A stretch of 64,000 nucleotides of DNA, from positions 124,001 through 188,000 of the forward strand of contig NZ_BARG01000031.1 of the NCBI RefSeq assembly GCF_000376565.1, in the 5' to 3' direction. The DNA comes from Streptomyces hokutonensis. Its GTDB lineage: Bacteria > Actinomycetota > Actinomycetes > Streptomycetales > Streptomycetaceae. Below, in pieces: positions 25,534-33,796 of this stretch. The notes beneath the pieces were generated by a model. It saw nothing but the letters and a program-made list of their open reading frames with translations. It had not been told where the DNA came from and made no database searches. Positions within the stretch are counted from its first letter, which is position 1, and each line of letters begins with the position of its first letter. Made by a program: the position numbers and the translations under genes.

Positions 25534-26712
25534 GTGCATCTCGAATACACGCCCGAGCAGCAGCGGCTGCGTACCGAACTGCGCGCCTACTTCGCCGAGT
25601 TGGTGCCCGACCACGCCTACTCCCGCTACGCCGACCCGGCCGCCCAGAAACGCTTCTACCGCGAGACGATCCGCCGGCTCGGCACGGACGGCTGGCTCGG
25701 GGTCGGCTGGCCCGAGGAGTACGGCGGGCGCGGGCTGACGCCGATGGAGCAGTTCATCTTCTTCGACGAGGCCGCGCAGGCCGGCGTGCCGCTGCCGCTG
25801 ATGGCGCTGAACACCGTGGGCCCGACGATCATGCAGTTCGGCACCAGCGAACAGAAGGCCTACTTCCTCCCGAAGATCCTCTCCGGCGAGATCGACTTCG
25901 CGATCGGCTACAGCGAGCCCGAGGCCGGCACGGACCTGGCCGCGCTCAAGACACGTGCCGTACGGGACGGCGACGAATACGTCGTCGACGGGCAGAAGAT
26001 CTGGACCACCAACGGCGACACCGCCGACTGGGTGTGGCTGGCCACCCGCACCGACCCCGAGGCCCCGCCGCACAAGGGCATCACCATGCTCCTCGTGCCG
26101 ACCGCCGACCCCGGCTACACCTGCACGGTGATCAACACCCTCGCCTCGCACGACACCACCGCCAGCTACTACGAGAACATCCGCGTCCCCGTCTCCCGCC
26201 GCGTCGGCGAGGAGAACCGGGGCTGGCGCCTCATCACCAACCAGCTCAACCACGAACGTGTCACTCTCGCCGCCCACGGCACGATGGCCATCCGCGCCCT
26301 GCACGACGTCCAGCACTGGGCGATGGAGACCAAACTCGCCGACGGCCGCCGCGTCGTCGACCTCCCCTGGGTCCGCCGCCTCCTCGCCCGCACCCACGCC
26401 AGGCTCGACGCGATGAAACTCCTCAACTGGCAGATGGTGAACGCCGTCCAGGAAGGCACCCTCACCCCCCAGGACGCCTCCGCCGTCAAGGTCTACGGCT
26501 CCGAGGCCCGCCGCGACGCCTACGCCTGGCTCATGGAGATCGTCGCCGCGGCCGGTGCCCTGCAGGAGGGCTCCGCGGGCGCCGTCCTGCACGGCGAACT
26601 GGAACGCGGCTACCGCTCCGCCGTGATCTTCACCTTCGGCGGCGGCAACAACGAGATCCAGCGCGAGATCATCTCGTGGATCGGTCTGGGAATGCCGAGG
26701 GTACGGCGTTAG
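25534..26712 (+). CDS. Acyl-CoA dehydrogenase, FadE26 (ChsE4)-like (392 aa)
   Basis: FAD-dependent acyl-CoA dehydrogenase. N-terminal helical domain (LEYTPEQQRLRTELRAYF, WLGVGWPEEYGGRGLTPMEQ), middle beta domain with the FAD/substrate signature IGYSEPEAGTDLAALKT and KIWTTNGDTADWVWLA, and C-terminal domain with ITNQLNHERV and FGGGNNEIQREIISWIGLG. These blocks resemble mycobacterial FadE26 (ChsE4), one subunit of the heteromeric steroid side-chain dehydrogenase ChsE4-ChsE5. No FadE27-like partner is next to it, so it may pair with a distant gene or act alone. GTG at 25534 follows CTGGAGG. A KstR-type palindrome precedes it. Confidence 0.92.
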   Translation: MHLEYTPEQQRLRTELRAYFAELVPDHAYSRYADPAAQKRFYRETIRRLGTDGWLGVGWPEEYGGRGLTPMEQFIFFDEAAQAGVPLPLMALNTVGPTIMQFGTSEQKAYFLPKILSGEIDFAIGYSEPEAGTDLAALKTRAVRDGDEYVVDGQKIWTTNGDTADWVWLATRTDPEAPPHKGITMLLVPTADPGYTCTVINTLASHDTTASYYENIRVPVSRRVGEENRGWRLITNQLNHERVTLAAHGTMAIRALHDVQHWAMETKLADGRRVVDLPWVRRLLARTHARLDAMKLLNWQMVNAVQEGTLTPQDASAVKVYGSEARRDAYAWLMEIVAAAGALQEGSAGAVLHGELERGYRSAVIFTFGGGNNEIQREIISWIGLGMPRVRR

Positions 26713-26721
26713 CCTGCGGAC

Positions 26722-27660
26722 ATGGACGCCCCTGGGACGGGCGACCCGGGACTGTTCGGGCCGGACTCCGTGACCTGGCAGCTGCACGACGATCCCATGA
26801 TGTGGGTCGCCGGCGTCCGCGCGCTCTACTTCCAGGCTCTGCACCCCCGTGCCGTCCGCGGAGTCATGCAGAACTCCGACTTCCGGCGAGACGCCCGGGG
26901 CCGGCTGATGCGCACCGCGAACTTCGTCGCCATCCTCACCTACGGCACCACCGAGGCCGCCGAGAAGGCCGGCGCCCGGGTGAGGAAGATCCACAGCATG
27001 CTCGGCGCGACCGACCCGGACACGGGGGAGCGGTACCGAATCGACGAACCCGAGCTGCTGCTGTGGGTGCACTGCGCCGAGATCGACTCGTATCTGCACG
27101 TGCTGCGCCGCTCCGGCTTCCGCCTCACCGACGCCCAGGCCGACCGCTACCTCGCCGAACAGCGGGAGAGCGCCCGCCTGGTGGGCCTCGACCCCGCCGC
27201 CGTACCGGGCGACCGGGCCGAACTCGGCGCCTACTTCGAGCAGATCGGGCCCGCGCTCGCCGCCGGACCCGAGGCACGCGAAGTGGACGACTTCCTGCTC
27301 CGTCCACCGACGCACCCCCTCCTCGTCCCGGCGCGCGAGCTGCTCTGGCGGCGCGTGGCACACCTGGCGTACGCCTCCCTGCCGCCGTACGCCCACCGGC
27401 TGTACGGCAGACCGGCACCCGCACCCGCCATCGTCACGCGGCAACTGCGCGTCACAGGCACCCTGTTGCGCTGCGTTCCCGCGCATGTGCGCTGGCAACT
27501 CCCGCCCAAGCACATCATCCGCGCCATGTCACGGCTCGGCCCCGGGTCCCGGCCGGCCCCGTACAAAGTCGGACGATCGCTCGCCATACTGGACGAGCCA
27601 GGGGAGGGCAGGACGAACACCGACGGGGGCGATCGCGGGAAATGGGGGACAGCAGGCTGA
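26722..27660 (+). CDS. MpaB/DUF2236-family (latex-clearing-type) oxygenase (312 aa)
   Basis: Helical haem-binding-fold protein of the DUF2236/MpaB family, related to rubber oxygenase Lcp and ER-bound MpaB. The family motifs are ALYFQALHPRAVRGVMQNS, RTANFVAILTYGTTE, KIHSMLGATDPDTG and LLLWVHCAEIDSYL; the conserved His and Lys/Thr positions typical of the haem pocket are present. It starts 10 bases after the acyl-CoA dehydrogenase stop, so probably one operon, and its 3' end overlaps the kinase start by 19 bases. The substrate is unknown; the pairing suggests oxidation of a lipophilic compound. Confidence 0.87.
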   Translation: MDAPGTGDPGLFGPDSVTWQLHDDPMMWVAGVRALYFQALHPRAVRGVMQNSDFRRDARGRLMRTANFVAILTYGTTEAAEKAGARVRKIHSMLGATDPDTGERYRIDEPELLLWVHCAEIDSYLHVLRRSGFRLTDAQADRYLAEQRESARLVGLDPAAVPGDRAELGAYFEQIGPALAAGPEAREVDDFLLRPPTHPLLVPARELLWRRVAHLAYASLPPYAHRLYGRPAPAPAIVTRQLRVTGTLLRCVPAHVRWQLPPKHIIRAMSRLGPGSRPAPYKVGRSLAILDEPGEGRTNTDGGDRGKWGTAG

Positions 27661-29903
27661 TCCAGGGCCGCTACCGGCTGCTCGACCTGATCGGGCGCGG
27701 CGGCATGGGCGAGGTGTGGCGGGCGCGGGACGAGTCGCTGGGGCGCCATGTCGCCGTGAAGTGCCTCAAGCCGCTGAACCCGCACCACGACCAGTCGTTC
27801 ACCCGCGTCCTGCGCGAGCGGTTCCGGCGCGAGGCCCGGGTGGCCGCCGCGCTCCAGCACCGCGGAGTGACCGTCGTCCACGACTTCGGCGAGTCCGACG
27901 GCGTCCTCTTCCTGGTGATGGAACTCCTCGACGGCCGCAACCTCTGCCAGCTCCTGGAGGACAACGAGCAGCGTCCGCTGCCGGTCGGTGACGTCGTCGA
28001 CATCGCCGAGCAGGTCGCCTCCGCCCTCGCCTACTGCCACCAACAGGGCATCGTGCACCGGGACTTGAAGCCCGCGAACATCATGCGGCTGACCGACGGC
28101 ACGGTGAAGATCTGCGACTTCGGCATCGCCCGCCTCGGCGCCGACATCGGCTTCACCTCCCGGCTGACCGGCACCGGCATCGCGATGGGCACCCCGCACT
28201 ACATGTCGCCGGAACAGATCGGCGGCTCCGAGGTCGACCAGCGCAGCGACCTCTACTCCTTCGGCTGCGTCCTGTACGAACTCTCCACCGGCGCCCCGCC
28301 CTTCGACCTCGGCGACGCCTGGGCCATCCTCATCGGCCACCGCGACACCCCGCCCCGGCCGCCCCGCGCCCAGCGTGCCGAACTTCCCGAGTACCTGGAG
28401 AAGGTCATCCTCGACCTGCTGGCCAAGCTCCCGGAACAACGCCCGCACGACGCCCGCGAGTTGGGCCGCCGCATCACCATGGGCCGTACGACACCCCTGT
28501 ACGTGCCGACAGTTGTCACCCCGCGACCCCAACTGCCCTCGCCCGAACCGGTGTCCCGCGAGGCGTCGAGAGAGGTGTCCCGCGAGGCGCGGCTGCCGTC
28601 GTGGACGCGCGGGATGACCACCGGGCACAAGGCGACCGGTGCCGGACTGCGCACCACCCCGCCGGACGCCGGGGCCGGCCTCACCGGCGAGTGGATCGCG
28701 CGCCCGGCCACCGGCCACACCGAGGAACCCGCACCGGAGTCACCGTCCGCACCGCCTCCGGAGGCACTCAAGGCCCTGGCCGGACGCCACAACGCGGGCT
28801 TGAGCCTGGGGCGCCTCGGCCGCTGGGCGGAGGCCGGTGAGGTGCATCGCGCGGTCGCCGCCGAACGCACCCACCTCCTCGGCCCGGACCACCCCGACAC
28901 CCTCGCCAGCCGCTACGAACTCGGCTTCACCCTCAGCCGCACCGGCCACGCCGCCGACGCCCTGCGCGAGTACACCCACGTCGCCCGCGCCAGGGAACGG
29001 GCGCTGGGCGCCGACCACGCCGACACGCTCGCCGCCCGGCAGGAAATGGCGTACGTCCTGGGCCAGTTGGGCCGCCACTTCGACGCACACCAGGTGTACA
29101 CGTCCGTACTCGCCGCCCGCGAACGCACGATGGGCCCCGACCACCCGGACACCCTGCGCTGCCGCCACAACCTCGCCTTCAACCTCAGCCGCCTGGGCCG
29201 CCTTGAGGACTCGTACCGCATGGCCTGCGAGGTCGCCGCCGCCCGCGCCCGCGTGCTGGGTCCCGGCCACCCCGACACCCTCGTCACCCGCTACGAAGTC
29301 GCCTACGCACTGGGCCAGTTGGGCCGCTGGCAGGAGGCACTCCAGACCTACGGCGAGGTCGCCGAGGCCCGCGCGCAAGCCCTCGGCCCGGACCACGCCG
29401 ACACCCTCGCCGCTCGCTACGAGATCGGCATCAGCCTCGGCCGCCTCGGCCGCAGCGCCGACGCCCTCAAGCTCTACCGCGACCTGATCGACGACCGCAC
29501 CCGCGTCCACGGCCCCGCCCACCCCGAGACCCTCCGCGCCCGCCACGGCCTCGGCGTCAACCTCGGCCGCCTCGGCCGCTGGGAGGAAGCCCTCGCCGAG
29601 TCCCGCGACGTCTGCGCCATCCGCGAGCGCGTCCTCGGGCCCGACCACCCCGACACCCTCGTCAGCCGCCGCGAGGTCGCCGTCGGCCTCGGCTGGCTCG
29701 GCCGCTGGGCCGACGCCCTCACCGAATACCGCCGCGTCGCCGCCGCCCGCGACCGCGTCCTCGGCCCCGACCACCCCGACACCCTCGCCAGCCGCAACGA
29801 CGAGGCCCACTGCCTCGAACAACTCGGCCGCAACGCGGAAGCGGTCGAGCTGTACCGCCGGGTGGCGGTGCTACGACAGGGACGGGCGTCGGGCGGGCAC
29901 TGA
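27642..29903 (+). CDS. Ser/Thr protein kinase fused to a kinesin-light-chain-type TPR array (753 aa)
   Basis: Cytosolic Hanks-type kinase (residues about 10-275): P-loop LIGRGGMGEVWRARDE, Lys in HVAVKCLK, catalytic loop IVHRDLKPANIM, ICDFGIARLG, activation/P+1 segment GTPHYMSPEQIGG. A Ser/Arg/Glu linker (SREASREVSREARL) and a Pro-rich stretch lead to about eight 42-residue TPR units (about 380-750), each carrying LGPDHPDTL or a close variant. There is no membrane helix, unlike PASTA kinases, so the TPR part probably recruits protein partners. ATG at 27642 lies within the end of the oxygenase gene. The repeats are highly similar at DNA level (126-bp period). Confidence 0.93.
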   Translation: MGDSRLIQGRYRLLDLIGRGGMGEVWRARDESLGRHVAVKCLKPLNPHHDQSFTRVLRERFRREARVAAALQHRGVTVVHDFGESDGVLFLVMELLDGRNLCQLLEDNEQRPLPVGDVVDIAEQVASALAYCHQQGIVHRDLKPANIMRLTDGTVKICDFGIARLGADIGFTSRLTGTGIAMGTPHYMSPEQIGGSEVDQRSDLYSFGCVLYELSTGAPPFDLGDAWAILIGHRDTPPRPPRAQRAELPEYLEKVILDLLAKLPEQRPHDARELGRRITMGRTTPLYVPTVVTPRPQLPSPEPVSREASREVSREARLPSWTRGMTTGHKATGAGLRTTPPDAGAGLTGEWIARPATGHTEEPAPESPSAPPPEALKALAGRHNAGLSLGRLGRWAEAGEVHRAVAAERTHLLGPDHPDTLASRYELGFTLSRTGHAADALREYTHVARARERALGADHADTLAARQEMAYVLGQLGRHFDAHQVYTSVLAARERTMGPDHPDTLRCRHNLAFNLSRLGRLEDSYRMACEVAAARARVLGPGHPDTLVTRYEVAYALGQLGRWQEALQTYGEVAEARAQALGPDHADTLAARYEIGISLGRLGRSADALKLYRDLIDDRTRVHGPAHPETLRARHGLGVNLGRLGRWEEALAESRDVCAIRERVLGPDHPDTLVSRREVAVGLGWLGRWADALTEYRRVAAARDRVLGPDHPDTLASRNDEAHCLEQLGRNAEAVELYRRVAVLRQGRASGGH

Positions 29904-29969
29904 CGGCCGGCGCCCCCAGGGCACTGCGGGCGCTGACGACCGGGCCCTCGTGCCCGCCGGCGGCCGCGG

Positions 29970-30690
29970 ACAGCCGCCCCGGCCGTCGGCCATCCCGCCT
30001 CTCGCCTCCGCAGCCCTGGAGGCGGGCGCCCGGCACTCACCGACGGCCGGAGCGGCGCGTGCCGCCCGTGGGTGCTGGCGACAGCGGGCCCGCGTCTTTC
30101 CGCGGATGCGGCCAGCTGGGCTTGCCTCGGCCACACTCGCCTCCGCTACGGCAGCTCTGGATGCGGGCGACGGGAATTCACTGATGGCCGGTGCTGTCCG
30201 TGCCGTCCGTGGGTGCCGGCGACAGCGGGCCCGCGTTTTTCGGCGAGTGTGGCTGGCTGGGCCTGCCTCGGCCACACTCGCCTGCGCCTCCGCGGTCCTG
30301 GATGCGGGTGACGGGGGCTCACTGATGGCCGGTGGTGTCCGTGCCGTCCGTGGGTGCTGGCGACCGGGCGGCCGTGCCCGTCTGTGGACGCGAACGTCCG
30401 CGCCTGCCTCGGCCACCCCGCCTGCGCCTCCGCAGCCCTGGACGCTGGCGACGGCGACTCACTGATGGCCGGTGCTGTCCGTGCCGTCCGTGAGTGCCGG
30501 CGAAAGCGTGCCCGTGCCCGTCTGTGGACACGAACGTCCGCGCCTGCCTCGGCTCGGCCACACCCGCCTCCGCCACCGCAGCCCTGGACGCGGGCGCCCG
30601 GCACTTACCGACGCCCGGAGCGGCCCGCGCCGTCCGTGATCGCTGAACGCTGCACCCCCGCGCTTTTCCGCGGATGCGGCCGCGCCTGCC
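29970..30690. repeat. About five tandem copies of a ~141-bp repeat
   Basis: The stretch 29904-30782 has no convincing gene but is built of tandem units. The anchor TCACYGAYGGCCGG starts at 30037, 30178, 30319, 30459 and (degenerate) 30605, giving spacings of 141, 141, 140 and 146. Each unit also carries CCGTCCGTGGGTGCYGGCGA, TGCCTCGGCCACAC and CGCAGCCCTGGA-like blocks. Outer copies are more diverged than inner ones. As 141 is divisible by three, both strands stay partly open, giving 47-residue Ala/Arg repeats that look like composition, not protein. Confidence 0.85.
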
Positions 30691-30782
30691 GTCGGCCATC
30701 CGTATCCGTCCCCGCCGCCGCACCCCCAAGGGACCCCGCCCCACCCCTGGCCGACCTAGATCACCTCGTGTTACGAAGAACC

Positions 30783-32357
30783 ATGCCTGTACACGAGGGA
30801 CCCGGACACCGGACCTACGACGCCGTGATCGTCGGCGGTGGCCACAACGGCCTGGTCGCCGCCGCCTACCTGGCACGGGCCGGGCGCTCCGTGCTCGTGC
30901 TGGAGCGGCTCGACGGGACCGGCGGCGCGGCCGTGTCGACGAGACCGTTCGCCGGGGTCGACGCACGGCTGTCCCGGTACTCGTACCTGGTCAGCCTGCT
31001 GCCGAAGAAGATCGTGCGGGACCTCGGTCTCGACTTCCGTATCCGGGGGCGCACCATCTCGTCGTACACCCCTGTCGAACGCGGCGGCCGCCCCACCGGC
31101 CTCCTCGTCGGCGGCGGCGAGCGCCGTACCCGCGACGCCTTCGCCCGGCTGACCGGCGGCGAGAGCGAGTACGCGGCCTGGCAACGGCTCTACGGCATGA
31201 CCGGCCGCCTCGCGCAGCGGGTCTTCCCCACGCTCACCGAACCGCTGCCCACCCGCGACGAACTGCGCAGCCGCGTGGACGACGAGGAGGCCTGGCGGAT
31301 GCTCTTCGAGGAGCCGATCGGCGTCGCCATCGAGGAGAACTTCACCGACGACCTGGTCCGGGGAGTCGTCCTCACCGACGCCCTCATCGGCACCTTCGCC
31401 GACGCCCACGACCCCTCCCTCGCCCAGAACCGCTGCTTCCTCTACCACGTCATCGGCGGCGGCACCGGCGCCTGGGACGTCCCGGTCGGCGGCATGGGCG
31501 CCCTCACCGACGCCCTGGCCACCGCCGCGCGCACCGCAGGCGCCGTACTCGCCACCGGCCACGAGGCCGTCCGCATCGACACGGACGGACGCGCCGCCGA
31601 GATCACCTACCGCACGGCGGACGCCGAAGGCGTCGTGGGCGCCCGGCACGTCCTCGTCGGCGCCTCCCCGCAGCAACTGGCCGCCCTCACCGGCGACGAA
31701 CCGCCCACCCCCGCCGAGGGCGCCCAGCTCAAGGTGAACATGCTGCTCAAGCGACTCCCCAGACTCCGTGACACCTCGGTCGACCCGCGCGAGGCCTTCG
31801 CCGGCACCTTCCACATCGCCGAGGGCTACGACCAACTGGCCGCCGCGCACGCCCAGGCCGCGTCCGGTTCGCTGCCCGCCGCACCGCCCTCCGAGATCTA
31901 CTGCCACTCCCTCACCGACCCGAGCATCCTCGGCCGGGACCTCGTCGAGGACGGCTACCAGACCCTCACCCTCTTCGGCCTGCACACCCCGGCCCGGCTC
32001 TTCGAACGGGACAACGACGCCGTACGCGAGGAACTCCTGAAGTCCACCCTCGCCCAGCTGGACGCCCACCTCGCCGAACCCCTCGCGGACTGCCTCGCCA
32101 CCGACACGGACGGCCGCCCCTGCATCGAGGCGAAGACCCCGCTCGACCTGGAACGCGACCTCCGGCTCCCCGGCGGAAACATCTTCCACCGCGCGCTGAC
32201 CTGGCCCTATGCCCAGGACGACACCGGCCGCTGGGGCGTCGAGACCCGGCACGCGAACGTGCTGCTGTGCGGGGCGGGCGCGGTGCGCGGCGGGGGAGTC
32301 AGCGGGGTACCGGGGCACAACGCGGCGATGGCGGTGCTGGAGGGCGACGCGGGCTGA
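30783..32357 (+). CDS. Phytoene desaturase/PYROXD2-like FAD-dependent oxidoreductase (524 aa)
   Basis: Flavoprotein of the carotenoid desaturase-like amine oxidase superfamily. N-terminal FAD motif in YDAVIVGGGHNGLVAAAYLA with the following Glu in VLVLERLDGTGGAAV, a middle substrate domain, and the C-terminal FAD signature in VLLCGAGAVRGGGVSGVPGH. VGGMGALTDALATAARTAGA is typical of COG1233. The closest recognisable type is the PYROXD2/NAD(P)-FAD oxidoreductase branch, not a dedicated carotenoid enzyme; no crt genes are adjacent. ATG at 30783 is chosen since the Rossmann motif begins 18 residues later. No clear ribosome binding site. Confidence 0.88.
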   Translation: MPVHEGPGHRTYDAVIVGGGHNGLVAAAYLARAGRSVLVLERLDGTGGAAVSTRPFAGVDARLSRYSYLVSLLPKKIVRDLGLDFRIRGRTISSYTPVERGGRPTGLLVGGGERRTRDAFARLTGGESEYAAWQRLYGMTGRLAQRVFPTLTEPLPTRDELRSRVDDEEAWRMLFEEPIGVAIEENFTDDLVRGVVLTDALIGTFADAHDPSLAQNRCFLYHVIGGGTGAWDVPVGGMGALTDALATAARTAGAVLATGHEAVRIDTDGRAAEITYRTADAEGVVGARHVLVGASPQQLAALTGDEPPTPAEGAQLKVNMLLKRLPRLRDTSVDPREAFAGTFHIAEGYDQLAAAHAQAASGSLPAAPPSEIYCHSLTDPSILGRDLVEDGYQTLTLFGLHTPARLFERDNDAVREELLKSTLAQLDAHLAEPLADCLATDTDGRPCIEAKTPLDLERDLRLPGGNIFHRALTWPYAQDDTGRWGVETRHANVLLCGAGAVRGGGVSGVPGHNAAMAVLEGDAG

Positions 32358-32420
32358 CCGAGCTGGTGCCCTGCCGGGGAAGTGGTGCTTTTCTGGGAGT
32401 GGACGAGAGGAGCGACCGCC

Positions 32421-32822
32421 ATGAACACGGACACGGACACAGATGGCGCGCACATGGTGCCGGGGCACATGGAATCCGTCTCGGTGGAGATCAGCGGGTG
32501 CAGCAAGGAGGACGCCCGGATCGTGTTCGACACGCTGTGCGCGTGCTTCGGATCCGACCGCTGCGCCGACGACATACCCCGCGACCACCACGAAACCCGC
32601 CCCACGGTATGGCTCGGCACCTTCGACGTCGCCGACGCGCACGAGCGCCCCACCGGCGACCCGGCCCGCCTCGCGGCCTCCGTCGACGCGGACGTCCAGG
32701 GCGGCTACTGGGCCGTCGAACAGTTCCGTACGACCCTGGACTCCCTGTTCACCGTCCACGACCTCGCGCTGACCTCCGGCGACCAGGAACGGGAACTGCA
32801 CGTCCGGCTGGAGAGCCGCTGA
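32421..32822 (+). CDS. Hypothetical protein (133 aa)
   Basis: Small soluble acidic protein. A Thr/Asp-rich start (MNTDTDTDGAHM) leads into a compact alpha/beta-looking segment (SVEISGCSKEDARIVFDTLC, TVWLGTFDVADAH) and a C-terminal part LDSLFTVHDLALTSGDQERE. ATG at 32421 is preceded by GAGAGGAGCG. No membrane segment, signal peptide or known domain. It follows the oxidoreductase by 63 bases and may be co-transcribed. Not recognised. Confidence 0.75.
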   Translation: MNTDTDTDGAHMVPGHMESVSVEISGCSKEDARIVFDTLCACFGSDRCADDIPRDHHETRPTVWLGTFDVADAHERPTGDPARLAASVDADVQGGYWAVEQFRTTLDSLFTVHDLALTSGDQERELHVRLESR

Positions 32823-32829
32823 AGAGAAG

Positions 32830-32973
32830 TTATGGACAGGGTTTGCGGCTGTCCGTTGTCCGCACTGCCGGACTGCTGGACTGGATGTTCTTGCCGAGTT
32901 GCGCGGCGCGGATCGCGGCGGCATACCCGCGCGAGCCGGTACCGAGGTCGATGACGTCGTAGTGCGCGCTCAT
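32830..32973 (-). pseudogene. Truncated dihydrolipoamide dehydrogenase N-terminus
   Basis: A good ribosome binding site (AAAGGGGG) and ATG at 32973 open a frame reading MSAHYDVIDLGTGSRGYAAA and then IRAAQLGKN, the start of the lpd-type flavoprotein Rossmann fold. After about 28 residues the similarity stops, and 20 unrelated residues run to the stop; the disulfide motif and all later domains are missing. The glycine motif is also degenerate (GTGSRG). It lies just downstream of the TetR gene on the same strand. Best read as a deletion relic. Confidence 0.65.
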
Positions 32974-33023
32974 GACGTGCCCCCTTTGCAGGGTGGTTGA
33001 CGGTCGGTTCGTGGAGCGAGCGG

Positions 33024-33647
33024 TCATGCGGCGCGGTGGTGGGGTGCCAGGGTGGCGTGGATCTGGTCGCGGATGTCGGCGAGGACGGCTTCGTCGCTGC
33101 GGTGCTGGTACATGGTGGCGGTGGTGCTGATGTGGATGATCGCGGTGATCACCCGCGCCAGGGTCGCCGCGTCGGCGGCGCCGATGTGCTCGTCGCGGGT
33201 GAGCAGGCCGGTGACGCCGTCCTCGAGGCGGCCGGCAAGGGCCAGACCCGCTTGCCGGTAGGGCTCGGCCGGGTCGCCGAAGACGAGTTCGTGCAGGTAT
33301 GTGCGGCCGTTCTCGATGTGCTCCCTCATGCACTCCACCACGGGACGGATGAGAGCGATGACCGGCTCCAGCGCGCCCCGTCCGACGGCGGCATCCGCGG
33401 CGGCGAGGCCGGAATCGATGGCGGCGGCGAACTTCTCGTTCTGCACCATGATCAGCAACTCGGCCTTCGTGGACGCGTACAGGTAGAGCGTCCCGATCGC
33501 GACATCGGCCCGGCGGGCGACCTGCTGCGTCGTGACTCTGTCGACGCCGTGTTCGACGAACAGCTCGCGGGCTGCGGCCATGATGCGCTCGCGCTTGTCC
33601 TGTTTGGCCCGCTCGCGGCGCCCGATCGGCATGTGGCCGCGTCCCAT
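33024..33647 (-). CDS. TetR-family transcriptional regulator (207 aa)
   Basis: TetR repressor: helix-turn-helix in residues about 15-60 (GRRERAKQDKRERIMAAARE, VTTQQVARRADVAIGTLYLY) and a helical ligand domain. ATG at 33647 follows AAGGGAGG. It is paralogous to the regulator at 38259-38846: both start MP(I/V)GRRER and share EHGVD-VTTQQ-A and ENGRTYL/DNGRTYL...VFGDP segments. Divergent from the MDR oxidoreductase gene across a region with two GAGTnnACTC palindromes, so probably represses itself and that operon. Confidence 0.93.
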   Translation of the reverse strand: MGRGHMPIGRRERAKQDKRERIMAAARELFVEHGVDRVTTQQVARRADVAIGTLYLYASTKAELLIMVQNEKFAAAIDSGLAAADAAVGRGALEPVIALIRPVVECMREHIENGRTYLHELVFGDPAEPYRQAGLALAGRLEDGVTGLLTRDEHIGAADAATLARVITAIIHISTTATMYQHRSDEAVLADIRDQIHATLAPHHRAA

Positions 33648-33658
33648 GGGGACCTCCC

Positions 33659-33699
33659 TTGACAATAATTCTGAGTGGACTCATAGTTGAGTGTACTCG
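33659..33699 (+). promoter_or_regulatory. Promoter with twin TetR-type operators for the MDR oxidoreductase operon
   Basis: TTGACA (33659-33664) and CATAGT (33682-33687) are 17 bases apart, a good primary-sigma layout for the plus strand. Palindrome TGAGTGGACTCA (33672-33683) fills the spacer and TGAGTGTACTCG (33688-33699) follows the -10; they share GAGTnnACTC and lie 16 bases apart. Occupancy would block the promoter. The adjacent TetR is the likely ligand-responsive binder. Confidence 0.6.
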
Positions 33700-33796
33700 G
33701 ATTAGCGGGGTGGGGCGAGGTCCCGGATGTCGCACCGAGTTTGCCGGTCCAATCTCAAACCCGGATAAATAGGACGAAGACTAGGAGTGGCGCCCC

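Noticed and set aside
24744..27641. Long plus-strand frame continuous with the Ser/Thr kinase
   Set aside because: It runs across the dehydrogenase and oxygenase genes in a different frame with Arg/Pro-rich nonsense. The kinase motifs begin only after 27642.
29950..30465. Repeat-containing protein gene in the tandem array
   Set aside because: Open frames exist on both strands only because the unit is a multiple of three. There is no start signal, and the Ala/Arg composition is that of noncoding GC-rich DNA.
29970..30690. CRISPR-like repeat array
   Set aside because: Units are contiguous, about 141 bp and diverged. There are no short identical repeats separated by unique spacers and no cas genes.
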